In this document: in pieces, positions 5,843-12,442 of the stretch | Position numbering within the stretch: position 1 is the stretch's first letter | How the letters are laid out: each line of letters opens with the position of its first letter | DNA from: Fusibacter_D sp033549245 | GTDB lineage: Bacteria; Bacillota; Clostridia; Peptostreptococcales; Acidaminobacteraceae | DNA: 15,194 bases | Direction of reading: 5' to 3' | Assembly (NCBI GenBank): GCA_033549245.1 | Contig: JAWSUW010000086.1 | Coordinates: 1-15,194 of the forward strand | Program-made: the position numbers and the translations under genes | Notes under the pieces: generated by a model | Told to the model about the DNA's origin: nothing | Seen by the model: the letters and a program-made list of their open reading frames with translations, nothing else | The model's database searches: none

Positions 5843-5922
5843 GATTTTCAGCACAGCTGAAAATCACGCGTAGGTAAGTTTTCCAAGGGAAAACTTATTA
5901 GCGATAGTAGATATGTTCTCAC
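5843..5922. repeat. Hairpin repeat element, second subfamily
   Basis: The first hairpin is perfect: GATTTTCAGC (5843-5852), ACA, GCTGAAAATC (5856-5865). Linker ACGCGTAGGT follows. The second hairpin is perfect: AAGTTTTCC (5876-5884), AAG, GGAAAACTT (5888-5896). The module ATTAGCGATAGTAGATATGTTC follows, matching the family pattern TAGC..TA.AGTA..TATGTTC. The first stem equals that at 3635. The second stem is unlike all other copies but still pairs perfectly, so stems vary while pairing is kept. Confidence 0.75.
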
Positions 5923-6074
5923 AATTAAAAACCACCAGAGTCAAGCAATGTGAACACATCTTAAATGTTTGAAATTTTCGTACAATTCCCAGTTTTGGAA
6001 AGGACAATTCCTTCCAGTGTCGAATAGTTATATTATGACCTTGCATAAATACATATAGACACAGGAGGAGACTC

Positions 6075-7649
6075 ATGTCAGCAATAACCCTCTCTAAGCT
6101 CAGCTTCACCTATGGTACTTACTACAAACCCGTTTTCAAAGACGTCACCGCCACCATTGACACAGATTGGAAGCTCGGACTCATTGGCAGGAACGGCAGA
6201 GGGAAGACCACGCTTCTGAAACTGATCCACGGCTCGCTTTCACCTGATATCGGCGAAATCACCAAATCAGTGAAGACCGAGATCTTCCCATACGATTACA
6301 CCTGCGCATACACAAACACTCTGGACATCCTGAAAGAGAATATTGGTGGATTCAGATCCATGGAGAGTGCCATGACGACACTTCTATCAAATGACGACGA
6401 GGAATCCATGATGGAATACGCTCGCATTCAGGGAGAGTATGAAGCACTTGGCGGCTATACCGTGGAAACCGACATACATAAGGAAATTGTAATGCTGGGG
6501 CTGGATACCTCATTACTTAAGCGCGACTTCGACACCCTATCGGGAGGTGAGCAGACCAAACTGCTGATCCTCGCCTTGTTCTTGCGTCCCAACCATTTCA
6601 TATTGCTCGATGAACCCACCAACCATCTCGACATCGAAGGCAAAAGAATCCTTGCGGAATACCTCGCAAAGAAGAAAGGCTTCATCGTCATCACACACGA
6701 CCGTAAGTTTCTCGATACCACAGTGAACCATATCATAGCCATCAATAAGTCCAACATTACCATAGAAAAAGGCAACTACACCTCATGGCATCACAACAAG
6801 ACCCTCTATGAAGCATTTGAACTGCGCACTAAAACCAATCTCGAGAAAGAAACCGAAAAACTCGAAGACTCTTCAAAAGACAAACGCCATTGGTCCGGAA
6901 GAATCGAAGGCGTCAAGAATCCATACAAAACGCACAACAGAGGAACCGGTGCAAGATCCGCCAGACTCATGAAAAGTGCCAAAATGCTCGAACGCCGAAT
7001 GGAAAAGCATCTTGAAGCCAAACGAAGGTTGCTGCAAAATTATGAGATGATACAGGATTTCGACATTGACCAGGATGATGTGGATGCACAAAACTTGAGC
7101 ACACTGAAAAACATATCCTTCGGATATGACGAAAAGATGATCCTCAGTGACATCAATATGAAAATCAACAAAGGCGATGCCATCTGGTTGAAGGGCAAAA
7201 ATGGCTCGGGCAAAACGACATTGATCAAAATCATCACCGGAGAAATTCAGAATTTCAAAGGAGAACGCACCGTTTCAGAAGATTTGATTCTAGCAGAAAG
7301 CAAACAATTGCCAATTTGGCAATTCGGACAAATAAAGGAACATTTGAATGAAAGCGACATCGACGCAGACCGGTTCAAAGAACTGCTAAAACGCTTCGAT
7401 CTACCCGATGAACTGTATGATCGCCCAATAGAATCCTTCAGTAGCGGTGAACAAAAGAAGATCGACATCGCGAGGGCACTGTCCACTAAGAACCATTTGC
7501 TCATTCTGGATGAACCCCTCAATTACATGGACATCCAGTTTAGAGGTCAGCTCGAAAAGGCAATGATTGATTACAAACCCACTGTGGTTTTCGTTGAACA
7601 TGATGAATGGTTCGGAGAGGCTGTGGGGAGTAAGGTGATTGAAATTTAG
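6075..7649 (+). CDS. ABC-F family ATPase, probable ribosomal protection (Lsa/CplR-like)
   Basis: 524 residues with two ABC domains and no transmembrane segment. Domain 1: Walker A GRNGRGKT (38-45), signature LSGGE (155-159), Walker B LLDEP (177-181), switch His208. Domain 2: GKNGSGKT (374-381), SSGEQ (456-460), LILDEP (476-481), His509. The inter-domain linker (about 245-325) is helical and very basic and should carry the loop that reaches toward the peptidyl-transferase centre. Details such as TDWKLGLIGRNGRGKTT and LDEPLNYMDI are those of the Lsa/CplR branch, whose members displace lincosamide, streptogramin A and pleuromutilin drugs from the ribosome. The exact spectrum cannot be read from sequence. 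AGGAGG ends 6 nt before ATG 6075. About 150 nt of leader lies between the repeat and the start and contains an imperfect stem (TGGAAAGG/CCTTCCA). Many such genes are attenuated, but I see no clear leader peptide. Confidence 0.88.
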   Translation: MSAITLSKLSFTYGTYYKPVFKDVTATIDTDWKLGLIGRNGRGKTTLLKLIHGSLSPDIGEITKSVKTEIFPYDYTCAYTNTLDILKENIGGFRSMESAMTTLLSNDDEESMMEYARIQGEYEALGGYTVETDIHKEIVMLGLDTSLLKRDFDTLSGGEQTKLLILALFLRPNHFILLDEPTNHLDIEGKRILAEYLAKKKGFIVITHDRKFLDTTVNHIIAINKSNITIEKGNYTSWHHNKTLYEAFELRTKTNLEKETEKLEDSSKDKRHWSGRIEGVKNPYKTHNRGTGARSARLMKSAKMLERRMEKHLEAKRRLLQNYEMIQDFDIDQDDVDAQNLSTLKNISFGYDEKMILSDINMKINKGDAIWLKGKNGSGKTTLIKIITGEIQNFKGERTVSEDLILAESKQLPIWQFGQIKEHLNESDIDADRFKELLKRFDLPDELYDRPIESFSSGEQKKIDIARALSTKNHLLILDEPLNYMDIQFRGQLEKAMIDYKPTVVFVEHDEWFGEAVGSKVIEI

Positions 7650-7818
7650 GAGATGCATTGTCACCCTAAGACTTCAGTTTTATAAGGACCACTGTATCAA
7701 AATTCACTTCAAGGGAAAGTTATGCAAAGAGAACCTTGAGGGGTGTGGTAAAATTGAGGGGAATGGAAGAATTGGGAAAAATGGAAAATGCATGATACTT
7801 ATTTTTGAGGAGGACAAC

Positions 7819-8916
7819 ATGTTACTAAAGTCAATTAAGCAGAACATAATGAGCATCGGAAAAAGTATTGATGGTCCAACATTTATAAAACCCTTTGAAG
7901 GTAGAACTGAAGTAATAGAAAAACTGGAGCAAATGGCTGAGGTTATCAAAGAAGAAAACATTCTTGAGAGTATCAAGTACGAATTATACGCCATAAAATC
8001 AGGAGATTTCGGCGAAAAAAATGTGGAATTCGAACTTAAAAATAGCTATATTCCAATGCTTTGTTTGCATAACGTGTACTTAGAACACAAAGGATTGACC
8101 GCTCAGATGGACTATGTGATCATAACGAGCAAGTTCATATGTATTCTCGAGACAAAATTGCTTAATGGTAATATTGACATCAACAACAAAGGAGAGTTCA
8201 CCCGTACTTTTAAGAATTCAGCAGGTAAGACATTAAAAAAAGAAGGTATGTATAGCCCAATTACTCAAAATCAGAGACATGTGGATCTGTTACAGAGATA
8301 TTTAGTGGACAAGAAACTGATCAAAAGTACACCTGTGTTGTCACTTGTCGTTTTAGCAAATCCAAAAACCATTGTATTTGACAAATATGCAACTAAAGAT
8401 GTTAAAAATAAAATTGTCCGTGCGGACCAATTGAAAGTGATCTTAGAGAAAATGATGAAAACTCATAATGAGGTCAATTTGGCTGTATTAATGATGCAAG
8501 AAATCGCTGATGAGTTGATTACAAACTCAATTGAAAGACCTGATCCAATAATTGCAAAGTATGAAATGTATTTACCTAAAGAAAAACCTGTTCAACCTAT
8601 ACCGGAGCCAAAAGCTGAACCTATTGCTCCACCAATCTCTACGCCAGTCCCTGCATCAAAACCTGCAACTGGACAAGCACCACCAGTTACCACCAGCAAT
8701 ATTAAGCTCTATAATGCACTCAAACAATACAGATATAATACATCAAAAGCAGAGAATGTTAAGGCTTACGTTGTTTTCAACAATGCACAAATGGAAGAGA
8801 TTATCGAAAAATTACCTCGTAGTAATGATCAACTCTTAAAGATCAGCGGATTTGGATCAGTAAAAGTTGAGAAATATGGAGATGGAATCATAAATCTAGT
8901 AAAGACTCATGGATAA
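7819..8916 (+). CDS. NERD and HRDC domain protein
   Basis: 365 residues from ATG 7819, chosen because GAGGAGG lies 5-8 nt upstream. The same frame is open back to 7639, but that extension is not protein-like. Residues 62-190 form a NERD (nuclease-related) domain: GDFGEKNVEFELKN (62-75), Asp98 in AQMDYVII, Glu111-x-Lys113, and Gln150/Gln152. This is the D-ExK arrangement of the PD-(D/E)XK-like fold. A Pro-rich linker (252-292) leads to an HRDC domain (about 295-362: LYNALKQYRY through LLKISGFGSVKVEKYG) of the kind that binds nucleic acid in RecQ helicases. It probably cuts or binds DNA. It opens the defence island, 242 bases before the next gene, and is likely its own transcription unit. The 169-base gap from the ABC-F gene holds nothing recognisable. 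Confidence 0.8.
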   Translation: MLLKSIKQNIMSIGKSIDGPTFIKPFEGRTEVIEKLEQMAEVIKEENILESIKYELYAIKSGDFGEKNVEFELKNSYIPMLCLHNVYLEHKGLTAQMDYVIITSKFICILETKLLNGNIDINNKGEFTRTFKNSAGKTLKKEGMYSPITQNQRHVDLLQRYLVDKKLIKSTPVLSLVVLANPKTIVFDKYATKDVKNKIVRADQLKVILEKMMKTHNEVNLAVLMMQEIADELITNSIERPDPIIAKYEMYLPKEKPVQPIPEPKAEPIAPPISTPVPASKPATGQAPPVTTSNIKLYNALKQYRYNTSKAENVKAYVVFNNAQMEEIIEKLPRSNDQLLKISGFGSVKVEKYGDGIINLVKTHG

Positions 8917-9037
8917 TATTGAGTTTTCAGAATAATTATTCAATTTGCATAATGTTATTTCATCATATTATGTTACAATGATCCCAACTGGTAAATATGG
9001 AAGTCAGAACACTTTGGGGGAACTGATGAATAATAGA

Positions 9038-9066
9038 TTTACTGGAAAAAGGATGCAATTTAATAT
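9038..9066 (+). promoter_or_regulatory. Candidate promoter of the restriction operon
   Basis: TTTACT (9038-9043), 17-base spacer, TAATAT (9061-9066), in the 242-base gap between the NERD-HRDC gene and the HNH gene. The match to the sigma-A consensus is moderate. A palindrome begins 16 bases further on, where an operator or leader stem would lie. AT-rich DNA gives such matches by chance, so confidence is low. Confidence 0.3.
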
Positions 9067-9081
9067 GATAATACAATTTCG

Positions 9082-9108
9082 CCTTCTCACATGAATCATG
9101 TGTTAAGG
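9082..9108. promoter_or_regulatory. Palindrome upstream of the restriction operon (possible operator)
   Basis: CACATGA-A-TCATGTG (9088-9102) is a perfect palindrome with 7-base arms. Two mismatched bases outside each arm are followed by CCTT on the left (9082-9085) and AAGG on the right (9105-9108), so the symmetry spans 27 bp. It lies about 50 bases before the HNH start codon. Restriction genes are often controlled by dimeric regulators binding such sites, but no controller gene is seen next to it. A leader RNA hairpin is the alternative. Confidence 0.4.
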
Positions 9109-9158
9109 TGATTTGTCGTGCTCATAATTAGTAACGATGACGTTCGAAGGAGCTATTT

Positions 9159-10028
9159 ATGGATAGGAAAGCGTTACTTGATGCAGTTGAAAACATAAAC
9201 ATATGGAAAAAGCATTCTCAAAGGGCACCACATAAACCTTTGTTGATTTTGTATGCATTGGGTCGCTTTCAAACCGAGCGATCAGAGCGTTTCGAGTATG
9301 AAGAAATCAAAGATTCGCTAAAAGGTTTATTAATAGACTTTGGTCCTAATAGAAAATCATACGACACAAAAGATCCTTTCGTTAGATTACAGAGAGATGG
9401 AATTTGGCACCTTAGTATTGAGAGAGACAGCATCGAACTCAATGATCGTTGGTTACTAAACAATCATGTGACCGGTGGTTTCAATTCTGAAGTTCTGAAT
9501 CTGATCAAACAAGATGATAATTTGATCAGAGTGATTGCAGAAAACATACTGGACAGTCATTTTCCTGAGTCCATCCATGAAGACATACTTAGTGCAGTGG
9601 GACTCGACTTAAGTCATACCACTAGACGAGTAAGAAAACGGGATCCGAAGTTCAGAGACAAAATTCTTAGGGCTTATGGGTACAGTTGCGCAGTGTGCGG
9701 TTTCAATGTACGGATGGCACATCAATTGGTTGGTGTAGAAGCTGCACATATCAAATGGCATCAAGCAGGCGGACCAGACATAGAAAGCAATGGTTTGGCA
9801 CTCTGTTCAATGCATCATAAACTGTTTGATCATGGCGTATTTACAATAAATAATGATCGTCGTTTTATCGTTTCTCAAAATGCGAATGGTTCAAATGGAC
9901 TGAATGAATGGTTGATGCAATTTCATGGTAAAGAAGTTCGAGGTCCAAATCAGGATATATATGTGCCAAGTGAAGATTACTTACTGTGGCATGTTAAAGA
10001 GGTTTTTAAGGGTGATGGCAGGTATTGA
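9159..10028 (+). CDS. HNH endonuclease with phosphorothioate-DNA-binding domain (type IV-like)
   Basis: 289 residues. The N-terminal part (about 1-150) has the hallmark of the sulfur-binding domain of ScoMcrA/SprMcrA-type enzymes, QRAPHKPLLILYALGR (21-36), then FGPNRKSYDTKDPFVRLQRDGIW (61-83). The C-terminal part is an HNH nuclease with zinc ligands Cys177-x2-Cys180 and Cys216-x2-His219. The catalytic stretch is AAHIKWHQAGGPDIESNGLALC (195-216) with His197 and Asn211, ending HHKLFDHGVF. Enzymes of this class recognise DNA with a sulfur in the backbone and cut nearby, so they restrict incoming phosphorothioated DNA. AAGGAG lies 7 nt before ATG 9159. No dnd or ssp modification genes are in the window, which suits a stand-alone type IV enzyme. 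The Mrr-like gene follows after 38 bases, probably in the same transcript. Confidence 0.82.
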   Translation: MDRKALLDAVENINIWKKHSQRAPHKPLLILYALGRFQTERSERFEYEEIKDSLKGLLIDFGPNRKSYDTKDPFVRLQRDGIWHLSIERDSIELNDRWLLNNHVTGGFNSEVLNLIKQDDNLIRVIAENILDSHFPESIHEDILSAVGLDLSHTTRRVRKRDPKFRDKILRAYGYSCAVCGFNVRMAHQLVGVEAAHIKWHQAGGPDIESNGLALCSMHHKLFDHGVFTINNDRRFIVSQNANGSNGLNEWLMQFHGKEVRGPNQDIYVPSEDYLLWHVKEVFKGDGRY

Positions 10029-10066
10029 TGAATTATAATTAAGAATTCAGATTGAAGGTGAGTGGT

Positions 10067-10918
10067 ATGAATAAGCAAGTTAATGTTCCAAAATATCGTG
10101 AATTAATTAATCCAACATTTCAATCACTGCATGAATTGGGTGGGTCAGGTACTAATGATGAAATATGTGAAAAGGTTATAGAATTACTAAAATTATCAAA
10201 TGAAGTTATCGACGAATCACATTTAGGTAGTGTTACTCAAACGGAGCTGCAATACCAACTCGCATGGGCGAGAACTTATCTAAAAAACTATGGAGCAATT
10301 GAAAGTAGTGCCAGAACAGTTTGGTCAATCACTCCCCAATTTTCAAGAAAAGAAGTGCTTGATGTAAAAAAAGTAATGGCTGCAACCGGGAAAAAGAAAG
10401 TTGCTGACCATCCAATTATAAACGAAGATATTATAGCAGAATCAGAAAAACCTTTCGAAGCAAAACAATGGCAAGAGAAGCTCTCATTGGTTTTGTTACA
10501 AATGGATCCATATGCATTTGAGAGGCTTACCCAAAGATTATTAAGAGAATGTGGATTTGATGATGTTAAAGTTACTAAAAAGTCTGGTGATGGAGGCATT
10601 GACGGTACAGGTAAACTCAAAATCAATGGAATATTCAGCTTTAATATTGCTTTTCAATGTAAGAGATAATAAGGTAAGGTATCTTCATCAGATATAAGGA
10701 ACTTTAGAGGATCATTGTCAACTGATATAGAAAAAGGTGTATTTATTACTACTGGAACTTTTTCAAGAGACGCAATTAACGAAGCTACTACTTTGGGTAA
10801 ACAGCAAATAGATTTGATTGATGGAGAAGAATTTATTACAAAACTTGCAGAATTCAGTATTGGGGTTAAGCCAGTGATTGATTACGAGATAGATGAAGAT
10901 TATTTCATCAACATTTAG
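10067..10918 (+). pseudogene. Mrr-like restriction endonuclease interrupted by two in-frame stops (TAA TAA)
   Basis: With the stops ignored, the frame encodes 283 residues, close to the usual length of Mrr. Residues 1-95 form a winged-helix Mrr N-terminal domain (YRELINPTFQSLHELGGSGT). Residues 148-283 form the Mrr catalytic domain: FERLTQRLLRECGF, GDGGIDG (174-180, catalytic Asp179), FQCKR (196-200, Gln197-x-Lys199). Where Mrr proteins typically continue Tyr-Lys-Gly stand TAA (10667-10669) and TAA (10670-10672). The same frame then goes on with normal homology (SSSDIRNFRGSLSTDIEKGVFITTG) to TAG 10918. TATAAA would code Tyr-Lys, and TAATAA differs from it only by exchange of two adjacent bases. 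The first 200 residues keep both catalytic motifs but lose the rest of the fold, so they are unlikely to be active. ATG 10067 is preceded by AAGGTG; an in-frame TTG at 10052 is less likely. Confidence 0.8.
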
Positions 10919-10972
10919 CTTACCAAATCAATACTCTTTAATAATATTTGGATTGCTTGGAGGTAAAGAATA

Positions 10973-12442
10973 TTGAAAGAGAAAATTTTAATTCCCTATG
11001 CACCAATTTTGGTCGAGTCCACAAGATCAATAGGTTACTCTTTTGAAGCTGCATTAGCGGATATCATCGATAATAGCATTGGAAAAAATGCAAAAGAAAT
11101 TAATGTGAGATTTCGATCAGCATCTCATCCCTATGTTGCGGTAATTGATGATGCACAAGGTATGGATGAGGAAGAGTTGGAAACCGCTATGAGATATGGT
11201 AGTAAAAGTTCCTTGGATGAACGTGATGAGAGGGACTTAGGACGATTTGGATTGGGTCTGAAAATGGCTTCAATGTCTCAATGTAGAAAATTGACTGTCA
11301 TCTCAAAGAAGGAAGGGAAAATACATGCAGCACAATGGGATTTGGATCATATTGTGAAAAAGGGCGATTGGTCACTATTAAGATTCAATAACCAAGAAAT
11401 AAAGAATTTGCTTTTGGTTGATGAACTAAAAAAACAGGCAAGTGGAACTATAGTAATTTAGGAAGAGTTCGACCGTTTATCAAATGGCTCATCAAATCTT
11501 CAGAAGATACTTGATGAAAAGATGGATTTGGCGAGTTCTCATATTGCATTGGTTTTTCATCGCTTTTTAGGAACGGACAGCAATTTTAATAATATAAAGA
11601 TATTCTTTAACAACTCAAAAGTGTCACCGATTGATCCATTTTTATCAACTAATGCGGCAACTCAACCGCTTATAGAACAATCTATAAAAATTGGAAATAG
11701 CGAAATTAAAGTAAAACCATATATCTTACCTTATTTGAGCAAACTGACATCAAAAGACAAGAAACAAATTGGAGATATTAATGATCTAAGACAGAATCAA
11801 GGGTTTTATGTATATAGAAATAAAAGATTGATTATCTGGGGAACGTGGTTCCGATTAATTAAGCAATATGAGTTGAATAAATTGGCTAGAGTAAGAGTTG
11901 ACATACCGAATACTTTAGACTCAATTTGGGAGATTGATATAAAAAAGTCATCTGCTTCTCTACCAGATATAATAAAGAAAAATCTTGTTGCAATTGTTGA
12001 AACTACTGTTGGAAAAAGTGAAAGAGTATACAAATACCGTGGAAGAAAAATTAAATCGGATGATATTCAACATGTTTGGAATGCAGTTGACAATAGGGGG
12101 AACTTCCAATATTTAGTTAATAGAGATTTGCCACTTTATAAATCTTTAGAAGAAAAACTAGATGAAAAAAGCTTAGGATATCTAGATTCATTGATTAAAA
12201 CAATTGAAGATGCTTTTCCTTATGGTGATGTATATTATAGACTTGCAAAAAACGAAAGTAGTATCAGTTCTGAAAGCCTTGAATATGAGGAAGCACATAG
12301 AATTGCATTGGATATGGTTGAATCAATTAGTAATTCAGGTGCTGATTTGAATCAATTTATTTTGAGCATGTCAAATATCGATTTTTTTATTAAGTATCCT
12401 GAAGTAATTTCAGCTATCAAGGAGGAGTTTTTACATGAATGA
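10973..12442 (+). pseudogene. GHKL (Hsp90/MORC-like) ATPase interrupted by an in-frame TAG
   Basis: 489 residues when read through. The Bergerat ATP-binding fold is at the N-terminus. The N-box is ALADIIDNSIGKNAKEI (27-43, with Asn34). The G1 box is DDAQGM (59-64), with Ala where DDGxGM is usual. The G2 box is GRFGLGLK (90-97). After GTIVI (159-163 region) comes TAG (11459-11461), and the frame then continues EEFDRL and onward to TGA 12442. The expected residue at the stop is Trp (TGG to TAG, one base). The second half (11462-12442) looks like the transducer and C-terminal part, and includes QNQGFYVYRNKRLIIWGTW, typical of GHKL proteins of restriction operons. The start is TTG 10973, with GGAGG 8 nt upstream. 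The 3' end overlaps the Z1 gene by 8 bp, so the two work together. Unless the amber codon is read, only the ATP-binding half is made. An internal start at ATG 11522 could in theory make the rest, but it has no clear ribosome binding site. Confidence 0.8.

Noticed and set aside
5678..5860. 60-residue plus-strand frame starting in the hairpin at 5675
   Set aside because: It starts inside a terminator stem and has no ribosome binding site. The minus-strand frame over the same bases looks more like protein and is followed by that terminator.
5864..6109. 81-residue minus-strand frame across the ABC-F leader
   Set aside because: It overlaps the start of the ABC-F gene, runs into a repeat hairpin and shows no family pattern or ribosome binding site.
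7639..7818. 60-codon N-terminal extension of the NERD-HRDC gene
   Set aside because: The extension overlaps the ABC-F stop, has unnatural composition and lacks a ribosome binding site. ATG 7819 has GAGGAGG at the right distance.
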